Assembly (NCBI GenBank): GCA_033439295.1
Contig: JAVTLE010000007.1
Coordinates: 930,001-994,000 of the forward strand
DNA length: 64,000 nucleotides
Direction of reading: 5' to 3'
DNA from: Deuterostichococcus epilithicus
Taxonomy: Eukaryota > Chlorophyta > Trebouxiophyceae > Prasiolales > Stichococcaceae
The notes beneath the pieces were generated by a model. The model did not search any database. It saw only the letters and a list, made by a program, of their open reading frames with translations, and was not told where the DNA came from. Shown here piece after piece: positions 22,629 to 34,009 of this stretch. The translations under genes were made by a program, and so were the position numbers. Numbering within the stretch: position 1 is the first letter of the stretch; every line of letters begins with the position of its first letter.

Positions 22629-24403
22629 ATGAACAGGATTGCCTTAAGAACGCTGTCCCAGATGGCCAACAACAGCAATGCAGGCGTGGCAAATGCTCTG
22701 AAGGATGTCATCAAGCGCATGGATGTGGTGAAAGAGCGCGCCAGCATCGCTCGTCAGGTCTGATGCGCACAGCCGCTGACCGGCGACATGCAACCCTGGT
22801 GTTGCCTTAACTCACGCCTTGCTTCCTCATTACCCGTGCGATCGTATTTTTTCAATTGACATCACCGTCAACCGCACTGCAGCCTCGCCTAGTGGCCGTC
22901 AGCAAGACGAAGCCCGCAAGCCAGCTGCAGGAGGCATATGACGCTGGACAGCGGGTCTTTGGCGAAAACTACGTGCAGGTGAAACTCTGCTCATAGTACA
23001 CATCAAGTACGATCAATATCATCGAAATTCTGGACGATCAGTCCTGGGCGAGCCGTACCTAATACATGCGCTTGCACACTCGAAAAGGCTGCGGGTCATG
23101 TTGCGGCTGCTTACAGCGCAGCATCTACGCCCGCGCAGGAACTGGTAGACAAGCACACAGAGCTGCCGGACGACATCCAATGGCACTTTATCGGCCACGT
23201 GCAGTCCAAAAAAGCCAAGCAGCTCATAGGTAGCGCCCGGCGGCGGGGTCTGCTGCTCACTTGTCACAGTGATTTGTGCGGCTGGAGAGCAAGAGCCAAG
23301 CGATGTGCTGCTGTGATCACAGGGGTGCCGAACCTGGTCATGGTGGAGACCGTGGACAGCATCAAGGTAATTATTGAGCTGCTTGTTGTTGTGCGGCCAG
23401 TGTGCATGCACCCTGACGCATGGTGCATTGTGATGGTGTCCTGCAGAAGCAGTGCAGCCAGAGGATGGTCTCTGGTCTACTGTTTTCATGCTTGCGTACA
23501 GCTGGCGAACAAGCTTGACAACGCAGTGGAGGCAGCGGAGCGGGAGCCGCTTGGCGTCATGGTGCAGGTGTGCATAGGTTGAATGAGTGCCACGTGACTG
23601 CCATAATCCTTCGTGACAGGCGCTTCCGATGAGCATGTCGGACGTGCATGTTTTAGAAAAGGAATGTCTCAATCGCACGTGCATCCTGATGCAAAACGCA
23701 GGTGAACACCAGCGGCGAGGAGAGCAAGTTTGGTGTGACGCCAGCGGATGCGCCCGAGCTGGCGAAGCATATACACAACGAGTGCAAGCACTTGCGCCTC
23801 AGGGGGCTCATGACCATTGGTGAGGGACGACAGCGTGAAGCGTCCAGCGGTGCTGTTCTGAGTGGCAGCTTGCTGAGCCGCAGCCGTGCCTGCGGCGTTG
23901 TGGAGCTGACATGGCATGCCAATAGCTCGTTGTGCCTGGCACCTGACCCTGCCTTGCTGCGCTGCGCTGCACTCAGGCATGGCGGACTATTCGTCGCGAC
24001 CAGAGAACTTCACGGTGAGGAAGCGTCACAATGCAAAACATCGCACACATTGCACACACTGGACTGCCTTCAATATGGTGTCGATGTGTGCTTATGCTGG
24101 TGTCCCTAAATTTGGACAGACACTGAGGGAGGTGCGGGCAGAGATATCTAAGCAGCTGGGTCTGTCCGAAGAGGACCTCGAGCTCAGCATGGGCATGTCC
24201 GGCGACTTTGAGCAGGCGGTGTGTGATTGGCCATCCTTTGCCCCTGTACAAGTCACTGCATGCTCTTGATTCTGCTTGTTGCCCGAGTTTTGCTTACATC
24301 TCCTAAAAAGTGTTTGGACCTTGACGCCATGCAGATCGAGATGGGCAGCACCAATATCCGCGTAGGGTCCACCATTTTTGGCGCAAGGAATTATGACAAG
24401 TGA
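22629..24403 (+). CDS. YggS/PLPBP pyridoxal-phosphate homeostasis protein
   Basis: PLP-binding protein of the alanine-racemase-like barrel fold that buffers vitamin B6 and keto/amino-acid pools. Nine exons: 22629-22757, 22883-22978, 23139-23229, 23323-23366, 23502-23567, 23702-23819, 23977-24014, 24120-24218, 24335-24403; 249 residues, as usual. Marks in order: [17 protein letters not shown] (PLP lysine), [74 protein letters not shown]. The start [12 protein letters not shown] could be a weak mitochondrial leader; an internal Met 12 residues in could be a cytosolic start. All introns here are GT-AG. The gene ends 300 bp from the convergent DUF1764 gene. Confidence 0.95.
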
Positions 24404-24704
24404 CGCTCGGCTGACAGAACTTCTGGTTCCCTCCAGCACCAACGACACAGCCATATCCTATCATTGCTGCCTGAAGCCGACCTTGCACCTGTCGAAAGCA
24501 TTCGTCAGTGAGCTTGTTTCTAGACTCAAACGCTGTACAGACGCACACCTGTGCTCAGCAGTCCTCACGCTGCTGCTTGCGAACAGCGCAAAATGAGCTT
24601 GCCAACAGTCAGCGTTAGGTTGCAAGCATGCCTTACCTGATGCCGACGGCCAGCATCGCTAGGGAGGTCTCTCCTGTATTCCGTGCAATGTGCGGCATGC
24701 GGGC
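24404..24704. other. Convergent 3' interval, YggS / DUF1764
   Basis: 300 bp holding both 3' UTRs. I see no TGTAA on either strand and no gene. Confidence 0.4.
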
Positions 24705-25352
24705 TCAGAAGCAGCATTCACAGTCGAACGGGCAGGCCGCTGTGCTGCCGCCCTTTCCAACATTCAACTCTTCCGTCGAGTAGATGGGCACCCCCTCGTC
24801 GTACCTGTGGAGAGGAGGCGCTTGCATCAGATAAGCCGACAATTTGACGGCTGGACCGCAGAGCGATGTAGCAATGCCGCTTGCGTTCCACACACACACC
24901 TTCGCCCTTTCCCAGGTCCATTATCAAATATATCGTCCTTGTTGCCTTTGACGGCCGGCTTGGTCTGTGCTTTCCGTGCCGCTCCAGAGGCCTGTGCGCA
25001 AGCGGCATGATGGCTGTGTGCTCGCCCAAACCAGGAAAGCTGTACATGATGGATCTTGCGCTCTGCTTGTCGCCTGTCCCTCCTTCCACTTGCACTTCGT
25101 GCCCACCTTGCCGCTGCGTTTGCTCGGCCCAGGTTGCGCGTCATCTGCATCTGGCGGCTGCTGCTGCAGCTTTGCCGTGACTTTCGCAGGCCGCGCTCCG
25201 AAGATGTCCTCGATTACGTCCGCTGCCTTGGCCTGCACTTTCAGCGCTTTGGGTGCAGCGGCATCAGCAGCATGAGACGCTGCCGCCTTCCTCTTCCTCT
25301 TGCGCTTGGGCGACAACTCAGCGGTGGCTGTGACACTCCCTGCCTTGACCAT
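24705..25352 (-). CDS. DUF1764-family protein
   Basis: Small conserved eukaryotic protein of unknown function. Three exons: 25107-25352, 24900-24991, 24705-24804, about 145 residues. The N-terminal half is Lys/Arg/Ala-rich (KRKRKRKAAA, nuclear-localisation-like) with acidic DDIFDN and EDIFGA motifs. The C-terminus is diagnostic of DUF1764: YDEGVPIYSTEELNVGKG, then STAACPFDCECCF at the very end, a Cys-rich tail. The start at 25352 (MVKAGSVTATAEL) is preferred; an in-frame ATG at 25481 exists. Exon 1 may instead run to a GC donor (GGACAG|GCGACA), adding 11 residues; both keep the frame. Basic composition suggests a nuclear or nucleolar site. Confidence 0.88.
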
Positions 25353-25787
25353 CACAGTCGGTGCGATATGGTGTTTTCGCCCTTCTCGCGCTAAAGCAAC
25401 TGGCGCCTTGACTGGAAAAGAAGCGTTGGCTGTCTGAGCAAGTGGGCGCTCGAATCTGAGGCAGCACAGGTCACAAGTCAATGGGCAATCAACGAGCTTG
25501 AATCAGGGTCTGGATTGGGTTGCAATTTGCGACTTGCGTGCAGCGCTGTGCGTAGCGCATGAACCACAAAATCTGGCCAAAAACCAGCCCACCTGGCTGA
25601 TGACGCAACAACTTTCGCAACAATGACAGTAGTGCACTCTGTCGCTGCAAAGCCGAGACAGACTCCCTACTAGTACTTGCATTCTAGCACCTCATTTCCG
25701 ATTTGACAAAGCGTAGCGCTCAAGTTCAGCAGCAAATTGCAAATTGGAGTCTGCGCGCATCAGGCAATTATGTTGCAACGTGGCAAC
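25353..25787. promoter_or_regulatory. Divergent promoter interval, DUF1764 / SDHAF2
   Basis: 435 bp, AT-richer than the genes, between opposed starts. No sharp element is seen. Confidence 0.4.
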
Positions 25788-27038
25788 ATGTTGTACAGGC
25801 TTGCATCCGTCGGCACAGCAGCTCAGAGAACATCAAATTCTGCAACACCACTGCACACAACTGCCCGTCCGCTGGCGTGCCAGTGCCTAGCGTCTGCCGC
25901 CGCTCCAGGTGCATGACCGCCACACGAAACATGCTCGGATGCTTGCAGCGTTATGGACAATGCAGTAGTCTTTTGAACCTTTGTGCCATGACTCTGCAGC
26001 GTCCTCGTTAGAGGAGCTGCCGCCCGAGGAGCAGCGGAGGAAGCTAGTGGGCGCACTGCTGTACCGCAGTAAACAGCGTGGCTTCTTGGAGCTCGACCTT
26101 CTAGTGAGGCCTCATGATGCCCGCTAGCTGCGGCAGTTTGTTCAAAGGCGGAGTTCATGTTCCTGTCGAAGCTGGGATCCTGCGCCAGATCGATGATCAA
26201 TTGTCCGTCATCAGAAGCGCCAGGTTGCTTCTGCTCTCGGCAGGTGGGGCTGTGGGCGCAGAAGCATCTGCCGGGCATGGACCTGCCGGCACTGCGACAC
26301 TTCAGCGTGGTGCTGGGGGAAGAGAACCCGGACCTTTTCAAGTGGCTTACGGGGCAGGAGGCGCCGTCGGAGCGCATGGCGCAGAACCCGGCTTTCCAGG
26401 TATGGTCTTGGCGTGTACTGGTGGGAGCTTCCGCTGCACAGCGTGTGGCACACATCAAGCCGCACTGCAGGTGGTGACAGCTCCCAATTTTGCGCTCCTG
26501 CTGAGCTGTCTGCTGTGAGGTTGCCATGCGGCGTCGCTGGCGGTGCCGGGCTAGAGTCCAAGCGCGGCGCCTGCAGATTGCACAAGGGCAGGGAGCTCGA
26601 ACGACGCTGCATGCTTGTTGCTGTTTGCAAGTCCATTTGTGCACACCGCTTTCCGCCCGGGACGCAAAATGTTCCGGACATTCAATTATTCCATTCGCTT
26701 CCAGTACTTGAGACTCTGCGATGCAAAATGTTGGAACATCATGCTCGCTGGGGACGTTCTTAGTGACTGGGCCGAATTTTGTGTGCACAAACGGACTTGC
26801 AAACAGCAATATTCAGTACTGGTGTCACAGAACCAGAGACGGCTGTTCAGCCTGCGCTTAATGCCTGGCGTCCGGTGGTAATGTATGTGTGCGATGTGGC
26901 CATCTCCAGGCCATGCAGGCGGACATCTCGAAGCAGCTGCAGGAGACGCGGCCGCAGAGCTCAGCAACAGTGCCGGGCAAAACATGGCTGAGGGGGTGGG
27001 ACGACTGGAAGAAGGAGCAGGCACCGGCCACACCCTGA
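25788..27038 (+). CDS. SDHAF2: SDHAF2 (SDH5), succinate dehydrogenase flavinylation factor
   Basis: Mitochondrial matrix protein that helps FAD attach to the SDH flavoprotein. Four exons: 25788-25908, 26000-26103, 26244-26399, 26910-27038; 169 residues. Exon 1 is a clear mitochondrial presequence (MLYRLASVGTAAQRTSN, Arg/Ser/Ala-rich, no acids). The core shows LPPEEQRRKLVGALLYRSKQ, RGFLELDLLVGLWAQKHL, then ENPDLFKWLTGQE, the family signature. The C-terminus WLRGWDDWKKEQ is typical of plant and algal members. Intron 3 holds a 195-bp foldback element. A TGTAA occurs at about 27245, 200 nt past the stop. Confidence 0.95.
26616..26810. mobile_element. MITE-like foldback element in SDHAF2 intron 3
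   Basis: Terminal inverted repeats of about 30 bp: left 26618-26647 and right 26781-26810 match at 28 of 30 positions (core TTGCTGTTTGCAAGTCC and TTTGTGCACAC). The inner parts are partly palindromic too (GCAAAATGTTCC against GGAACAT near the centre). No open frame of a transposase and no sure target-site duplication, so a non-autonomous DNA transposon is the best reading. A functional RNA hairpin is the alternative. Confidence 0.65.
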
Positions 27039-27806
27039 AGCAAGGCAGACTGGAGTTGCTGGCGCCAAGTTGTCTTCCTCTCAATTCAGGCTTGCCGTGA
27101 CCTCTTCTACGTGCGGGAACTTACTTGTTCGTCAGGTGCACCCGTGGCCACTCAACCATTTTGAAATCAGCCGTCTCAGTTTCGCCTGCTGTAGCTCGAG
27201 CCAGCGCGCGCCACCTCTCGGAAGGCCACGTGCTCCCACGTGCTTGTAAACCCTTCGGACGCAATGCGTGGCTGAGAGTGACGTGCTTCGCTGTGATTGC
27301 GTATGTGCGTCATTCACCTGAGCTGTTTGCACAACGTTGCAACGAACCCTCATCGATGCTTCAGAAGATGTCGGAGGTCTCTGCAGCCGGTTTGCCGGTC
27401 GCTTTTCCTTAGTTTGGCTGGCGTGACGTGGAAGCACGAGGCAAGAGCAGCCCAGCTTTCAGCCATAGTCCGCGGCTCCGCGCCGCCGTCAGTCGCGTCG
27501 TAGCATGTCAGCACAGGTGGTTCCTATTCTGCTGAAAGCCCACTGCTGGGTCATGGCCTTGTGGTCTCCCTGCATGAGGCTCATCCTCGAAGCGATTGCT
27601 TTACTTCCTCGAGAAGTCGCCGCTGGCACGAATGCATCCTTTATGAAGCTGCAACTTGCTGTAGGACATGCGGACGCTTGCATCGAGAATCAGTCCCGTA
27701 CACCATGTTGTGCATGCTGTCCCGCCGCGTCAGGCTGCAGTCCACAGCTTCGTACCGAATTGTCGAAGTGGTTGCACGGCTAAATTGCTTCTCGGACGTC
27801 TTGCAG
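27039..27806. other. Interval between SDHAF2 and the hydrolase
   Basis: Contains the SDHAF2 3' region and probably the promoter or first exon of the hydrolase. An ATG at 27561 is in frame with hydrolase exon 27807-28002 but gives no recognisable leader. Otherwise nothing seen. Confidence 0.35.
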
Positions 27807-29826
27807 ATTGCTATTGGGCCCGTCAGAGAGAGCCACTCGCCGCTCTGTCCGCATCAACGACGCGCATGGCCGGTCCTTCTTGTGCGGCCGCACCGCAGGC
27901 GCGCCCTGCAAAGCCCGCGGCGGCAGACTGGCCGCTGCCCGAAGACGGAGCGGCTGCTGATCCTGGACGGCAGTGAAGTACGGCAGCAGAAAGCAGTGGT
28001 AAGAGTTTTCCGATCATGGAACTGACCTTGCCATTTCCATTTCTCGTTTCTTTGTGTGCATCTGCTGCACTGATGATGTGTTTCTTGTCGGCGTTGTCAT
28101 GTGACTTTTCGTACTTGATCCGCTACAGGCCGTGGCCACAGAAGGCAGCCAAGCGTACAAGCACACGCTACCCTGCGGCTTGCACCTCGAGGTTTTGCAC
28201 CAGCAGCCGGCACCAGGGCATGCGCGGCAGCAGCCGTCAGCTGAGACGGCACGGCAGTCGCTGCCGCCACTCTTGTTTCTCCATGGCGCCATGCACGGCG
28301 CCTGGTGCTGGCAGGTGCGGACCACACATCGTATCGTCTGCAGGGTGGTTTTCCCAGACTGATGACGTGGCTGCCACCTGATCCAGCTGCCTTCTGAATA
28401 TGTTTTGCTTCAGCACCTCGCCTCAAAACGCAACTCAGGACGTCTGCCGCAGGCAATTGATGTGCTACTGTCGTTGTTGCATCTCCAGGAGAACTTCATG
28501 CCCTACTTTGCGGAGCGTGGCATAGAGACCTACGCACTCAGCCTGCGGGCACACGGCGGCAGCGACCCCATAGGGGACGCCACTTGTCGCATGGCAGACC
28601 AGCTGGGCGATGTGTCGTCCTTCATTTCCAGCCTCGAGCGGCCGCCAGTGCTCGTGGGGCACAGCCTCGGCGGCATCATCGCGCAAAGGTGCGACCTTGA
28701 GGCGCTGTGCTGTATGTCAGTGCTCAGTGGCAGATGACCCGCCCGTGGCGCAGGGCTAGGCTTCATTGGCTGTCACGCTGCCTGCAATTCCCCCTGGCAT
28801 TGTCGAGGCAGGAACATGTGTAGAGCAGGAACCTGTCAAATTTGCAGCAGGAGTCTGACACAACATACACCGCAGCTTGCACCTCGTTACAGGGCTTGAT
28901 CGCACACACGCTCCTCCCTGCAGGTACATTGCGGGGCTTTCGCACGAGCAGGTGGGTCTGGCGCCAGTCGCGGGCGCCGCATTTTTGGCAAATGCCGGGC
29001 CGCGGCAGGCGATGCCGACGCACCGGTGGTTCTCCGAGCAGCGCAGCTGGTGGCACTCGGCTCGCGTGTTCTGGTGGATGCTGCGGCGCCCGGTGCACAA
29101 TGCGGGGCTCGTGCGGGAGATGTTCTTCTCTGACGACCTCCCAGAGGAACACTTTCAGAGGTGCGCCAGGATCGCTTCCTACCAGGATCCTTCTTGCGGG
29201 ATGTTGAGGCTGGACAGCTGCCGCTTCTACTGACTTGCAGCTGGGCGCCGGTCCCGCAGTGCCAACGGCTGGATACTGCTGCATTTGGGCCCGACTGGCT
29301 GAACCATCTGGCGAAGTTGTTTGTCGGTTGCGCCTGCAGGTACCACAGCCACCTCAGCGCCGCGGCGCAGGTCATGCCCATCACGGGCGCTGACATGCAG
29401 GAGACGGTGACGCTGGGGCCGCGGCGCCTGCCGCCAACAATTGCGCTCGGCGGCGCCGCCGATGGCATCGTCATGGAGTATCAGTTGCGGGACGCGGCGG
29501 ACTTCTTCGGGACGGAGGCGGTCGTGGTGCCAGGCGTCGCCCACGACCTAATGCTGGTGCGGTTTTGTGGGCGGTCTTGTGCCCTGCCTGGGGCTGTGAT
29601 GGCACCTGTCATTTCATGAGGTTCCGGCCCATTTGGTACAGTTGAGCAGGGACGCTGGAGCCTGATGATGCTGCAGCACTAGGCTCTGCAAGCCGAGCCT
29701 GTGGTTTTGCTGAAAGAAACCTCGATTTCATATATTGCGCTGCAGGACACGCACTGGGAACGTGCCGCGTCGGTTTTGTTCGAGTGGTTGGAGAGCTGCG
29801 AGTTGGGGAGCAATCAGGCGATCTGA
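27807..29826 (+). CDS. Alpha/beta-hydrolase fold protein (5' end uncertain)
   Basis: Serine hydrolase of the abhydrolase_1/6 type, substrate unknown. Sure exons: 28129-28314, 28489-28688, 28924-29160, 29340-29556, about 29746-29826. An upstream exon ending near 28002 at a strong GTAAGAG donor (LLILDGSEVRQQKAV) joins in frame. Marks: PPLLFLHGAMHGAWCWQ (oxyanion region), RGIETYALSLRAHGGS, PPVLVGHSLGGIIAQR (nucleophile elbow, Ser), TIALGGAADGIV (acid), VVPGVAHDLML (His), so the triad is complete. The lid region FFSDDLPEEHFQR lies between. The N-terminal 60 or so residues before the first strand are poorly defined, and the initiator codon is not fixed. No membrane helix. Confidence 0.82.
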
Positions 29827-30247
29827 GCGGCGATGCTCCGGGGGGACGTGCCGCACCAGCCGCCGGGGGGGGGGGGGNGGAGGTGTGCATTAATACTCGG
29901 GATTGAATTGCAATAGCGGCCACCTACCGCTCTGCCTAGCAGCAGCGGCAGAAGGTCGGCTTTTATGCAGCCAGGCATGGTGCATTGCCAACGGCGTTGC
30001 GCTTCAGCATTGATTGTTGCGCAGCGCCGTTCGATTATATAGCCATCTGCGAATTTTTTTCAGCTTTCAGCCGGTGTTTCACCCGTTGACTGTATTTAGT
30101 AGTAAACACATCTGTGAGACTGACCATATGGGAAGGTGGCTGAAGCTTCCCACCAGCTTCAACACCACCCTTCAAGCTGGAATGAAGCCCGCCACACAAG
30201 CGACACAACCCACCCCACAAATCATTTTACTTATTTACCCCTTTGCA
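29827..30247. other. Intergenic with G-run and ambiguous base
   Basis: Holds a poly-G run (about 29864-29880) broken by an N at 29878, an assembly or sequencing ambiguity. Further on, AT-rich sequence with GATTATATAGCC near 30030 could serve as promoter of the LEA-like gene. No gene seen. Confidence 0.45.
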
Positions 30248-31511
30248 ATGGCGTCCCTCCTGGCAACCTCCTCCCCGGCTAGCATGACACCGGCTCGGCT
30301 CGGGCGGCCCAGTCGTCCGCAAGCGCGTACGGCGCGCGTTGTGATCCGCGCCGAGGTGCCTGCTCTGCCTTTCTGATCTGTTATGTCTGTGCGATGACCG
30401 ACGACCCGCCTGCTCGACAGCACTTCTTAGTTGAGTGTACTGCTCGGCTGGGAGGGAGCAATGCAGCCGGGCGTCAANGCTCCCTCCCGCGGACCAGCCT
30501 GGCTCCCGAGCTAGGCTCCCTGAGCACGATCAAATGACGCGTACAGGATGAGTGGTTGGCAAATTGTGTTACGCCCATGCATGGCTGGCTGTTATGGCAT
30601 CTATCCTAGTGCAAGTTGCCGATAGAGAGATGCAATTTGCTCCCCACAGGGCATCACCGACAAAATCAAAGGGGCGGTCAACGACGCTACCAAGAATCTG
30701 AAGGTGCCTGCATGTATTGATCGCCGTACGCCTGCTCACCAACATCTGCCCTTGTGCCCTGCTGAGCCCCGCTGCAACGCCCCGGACGCTGCCCAAGTAA
30801 AATCCCCCAGATGCCGTGTCATACTATAGTCGTGCTGGTGCGTGTGTGTAAAGGGAGCCGTGGACAACATCGGTGACGCGGCGGGGTCGGCTACCGACTC
30901 TGTGAAAGGAGCGGCCAACGACGCCAGCGATGGCTTCAAGTCGGCAACTGACTCTGCGAAGGATGCTGCCGGCGACGCGTGCGTCTTGCTATCGGACAGT
31001 CTGAACTCTCGTGCTGCAATGATTTGCAATTGCAATCGCATTGGCCGGCGCTGCCAAACCCACGGCCATCCTGCATTATCACGCATGCAACTTCCTGCCC
31101 ATCGTGCCATAGATCACGAGGTTCCAAACAAACCCAGCTGCCAACGCACCACGTGGTTGCTTGCTAATCCACCCTTCGTTTTCCAACCGCTGCAGCGAGA
31201 GCAGCCTCAAGGACGCGGACAAGAAGTCTAAGAACGCTGCCAAGGACGGTGCGGCTTGCGTCAACCCTGTGTCTGTACTGTCGGTGGCCATGACATGCTG
31301 CAGCATGACCACTGGCAGCCGCTGTTAGACCGCCTGTGGAAGTCAGCCGTTCCGGCATGTCGTGGCGTGTTTAATCCCTTTGGACACCTGCTGCTGCCAA
31401 CTGTTCACGTGTTGCCAGCTAAACATTAATAACTGCTTGCAAGCTGCAGGTGCCGACAAGATATCAGAGGGTGTGGACAGTGCGCGCAAGGAAGTCAAGA
31501 GCAACCTTTGA
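30248..31511 (+). CDS. Small LEA-like / amphipathic-repeat protein with organelle leader
   Basis: Five exons: 30248-30355, 30650-30703, 30854-30978, 31196-31248, 31450-31511; 133 residues. Exon 1 alone encodes a plastid-type transit peptide (MASLLATSSPASMTPARL, then Arg-rich, ending VVIRAE). The mature part repeats an 11-residue-like pattern of Ala/Lys/Asp/Ser: DKIKGAVNDATKNLK, GAVDNIGDAAGSATDSVKG, AANDASDGFKSATDSAKD, KDADKKSKNAAKD, EGVDSARKEVKSNL. Such amphipathic repeats are seen in group 3 LEA and related stress proteins that stabilise membranes or enzymes. The exact subfamily cannot be told. All introns are GT-AG; the acceptor at 30853 (GTGTAAAG) is weak. Confidence 0.8.
30450..30488. repeat. 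GC-rich hairpin around an ambiguous base
   Basis: GGGAGGGAGC (30450-30459) faces GCTCCCTCCC (30479-30488), a perfect 10-bp stem with a 19-nt loop that contains the N at 30478. It lies in intron 1 of the LEA-like gene. Confidence 0.8.
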
Positions 31512-31882
31512 TGACCTCTGCTGAGCGCACCGGCAGATAACAAAGGCTTTTCTGCAAGAATGAGAAACATCTGATCAATTTTGATATCAGATCGGTGTTG
31601 CAACCTCAGATTCTGAGCACACCTCAGTGGCTTCAGTCAGAGTGATATTCAGAAAAAAGCTGGACGTTCGTGCTTTGATTGAGAAAGCAGCTTAAGTGTT
31701 TGATTGCAAACACATCAAATGGTCACATGTACGGAATGTGAAAGCGTGGAGTAGTCAAGCAAAAGCGAGCTCTTGCTGCATGCTGGGCTGCAGCAGCGTC
31801 TACAATCAGTTTCACGTAATCCTTACAGTTTTACTTGATGCAACACGACAGCCATCCACTCGGGTAGTTCACCAACAAAACG
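31512..31882. other. Convergent 3' interval, LEA-like / TOM2A
   Basis: AT-rich. On the minus strand a TGTAA (plus-strand TTACA at about 31823) sits 56 nt beyond the TOM2A stop and is its likely poly(A) signal. A short inverted repeat (CTGATCAATTTTGATATCAG, about 31571-31590) lies 60 nt after the LEA-like stop. Confidence 0.5.
31823..31827 (-). terminator. TGTAA poly(A)-type signal of TOM2A
   Basis: Minus-strand TGTAA, 56 nt after the CTIM stop codon. Confidence 0.5.
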
Positions 31883-34009
31883 TCACATGATGGTGCATCT
31901 GGATGACGCATTGTCCTGATGCTCCTGCGCTGCCGCCACACGAGGAGCGGGCGCCCCACCAACCATTGAGGGACCCCCCTCTCCCGGCGAAGGCGGAGCG
32001 TAGGAAAACTGCGAGGTGTCCAGACCGTACCTGCGCACCAAGACGGGATTTCACCTAGCTGTCCATTCTTCACGTTCACTTCCAACAAGCACGCTTCAAG
32101 ATCGCTTTCAAAACACACGCAGGTAATGATCGCCAACGGGTGATCATGCAAGGGGCTGGCTGCGCACTTGTCGCGCATTCGCTGGCTCCAGGGGTCATCC
32201 TTCTCTGGTGTCGGCACTGTCCCCGACTCAACATCCCTGCAAGGATGACATCCACCAGCACATGTTGCATACCTAGCTTCCAAAGTCTGAAAGAAAGGCG
32301 AGATAAGTCGGACCACCCAACAGGGCGGAAGACACGGCAATTGGCGACATGCCAGTGCATCTGCTCACCCTGATGTTGCAGCGGCGCCGCTGGGCGGCAG
32401 CAGGGGATGTCGCCGGCCCCACACCTGGCGACACAAAGCCAGCCTCAAGGGTAACCCAACGCATGCCAGCTGCCACAGGGCTGTGTTCAGGAACCACATG
32501 CAGCGCTGTGTGCATCCTTCACCGTCCAGGCTGAAAAGATGCGACCCTGGTCCTCAAACTGCTTGTTGACAAGGATGTCTGCTGAGCAGCCACTCCTCCG
32601 ACAGACACCTGGCACGCAGCTTACACACTACACACCTCCTCGTCTTCCTCGCTGTCGTTCTCGAGCGCCCGCTGCTGCACCGCGCTGAGGGCGCACGCCA
32701 CAACCACGCTCACGACCTGCAGGCGGTGGCGCACAACCGCTTCACAGTCCACCAACAGCATGCCAATGACCCAGACACAAAATGACGCCACCTCGACACC
32801 GCCTCGCTTGCCCTGTCTGCTGCCCACTGTTGGCTGTCCCGAATGCCTTCCAAGTCCGTCTCGAGACTTGTAAGGTTTCGAGTCTCAAGACGGAAACGTT
32901 GAGGGAATTTTGCGAGATGGGGAGCCACGCCTGGAGCAGCAGCACGCCGAGACCGACCCATTTGCACACTGCCATGCGCTTCTCGATCCAGCGGTGCAGG
33001 CGCTTGGCCTCGCCCGTCTCGTCGTGCGGCAGCCGCTTCTGCCACTCCGCGTCCGCAAAGAACGCCAGCGCCACCGCGGCCTGCAGGCGGGCGGGTGTCA
33101 GGGGATCTCCGAAACAAGTCGTCGTGCAGGGAAGCCCTCCGCTGCCTGCGCTACCGCGTGCCCCTTGCGGATGTGCATCGTCATGCGCTGTGACAGGCAG
33201 AGTTTCTGAGTCCAGGGCAGTACAGCAGGACTCGCAGACGTTCTGCGCTCCACTTGTTTGGCGCGATGCGGCGACGCCTGTCAAAACATTCTTGCCTGGG
33301 CCAGCAGCAGGACGATGGCCAGAAAGGCGTACAGCCCCAGGCACACACGGCTGTTGCGGGCCGCGCCGATGAGGCCCGTCATGGCCGTGACAAACGCAAA
33401 CAGCCCCATACCGCCAAATGCAACGATGAACCTGTGGCGCCGGCACCAGAACGTATTCTTGCATTGGGTTCGATGCCGCGACTGCAGATGGCAGACCAGA
33501 GATGTCGCTGCTGGATAGTTCAAGTATCACGCATCAGCATTTAGCCTTGCGCTGGGCAGCAGCGAACCTTGGCGTGCACAAGGCTCACCAGGGCATCGGC
33601 GCATGCTGCAGCAGCTCAGCGCCAAACAAGTAGGCCGGCATAGGGGGTGCCGGGGGCATCGCAGGGCTGGGCGGCGCCGGCGGCGGCAGCGAGGGCGACT
33701 GTGGCACGGGTGCCGGCCGCCGGTGTATCTCCCCAAACATGTATGTGGCGTAGATCATAATTGCGAGTCCGCACAGCGCCAGCAGGACGTTGGCGAGCTT
33801 CAAAATGAATCTGCGAAGAGTAGACTAGTACCTTCACATGGTCGTGTTGCCTGCAGAGACATGTTCACACAAGGCACCATGCACAGCAAGTGCGCGGGGC
33901 GGCATGCTCACTGCATTGACACGAACGTGGCACCCCACCTCAGCACGGCTGCGACGGCGTTGTTACCCGTCGGACGCACGCTCTCCTGGTGCTGCAGCCT
34001 GGTCCACAT
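31883..34009 (-). CDS. TOM2A-type tetraspanin with C-terminal CaaX box
   Basis: Plant/algal tetraspanin of the TOBAMOVIRUS MULTIPLICATION 2A family. Eight exons: 33939-34009, 33589-33810, 33296-33431, 32931-33080, 32636-32716, 32369-32424, 32168-32236, 31883-32030; 310 residues. Four membrane helices: NVLLALCGLAIMIYATYMF, FIVAFGGMGLFAFVTAM, LGLYAFLAIVLLLAQ with the adjoining alanine-rich AAVALAFF stretch, and VCKWVGLGVLLLQVVSVVV. Family marks: WQKRLPHDETGEAK, the acidic NDSEEDEE, DPWSQRMRDKYGLDTSQFSY, and the end SSRCTIM, a prenylation CaaX box. Odd: the first loop carries a Pro-rich run (PSLPPPAPPSPAMPPAPP) longer than I expect. Two introns have GC donors (CAG|GCAAGA and CAG|GCGTGG), each forced by frame. 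The first exon (MWTRLQHQESVRP) is inferred from frame and donor. Confidence 0.93.
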
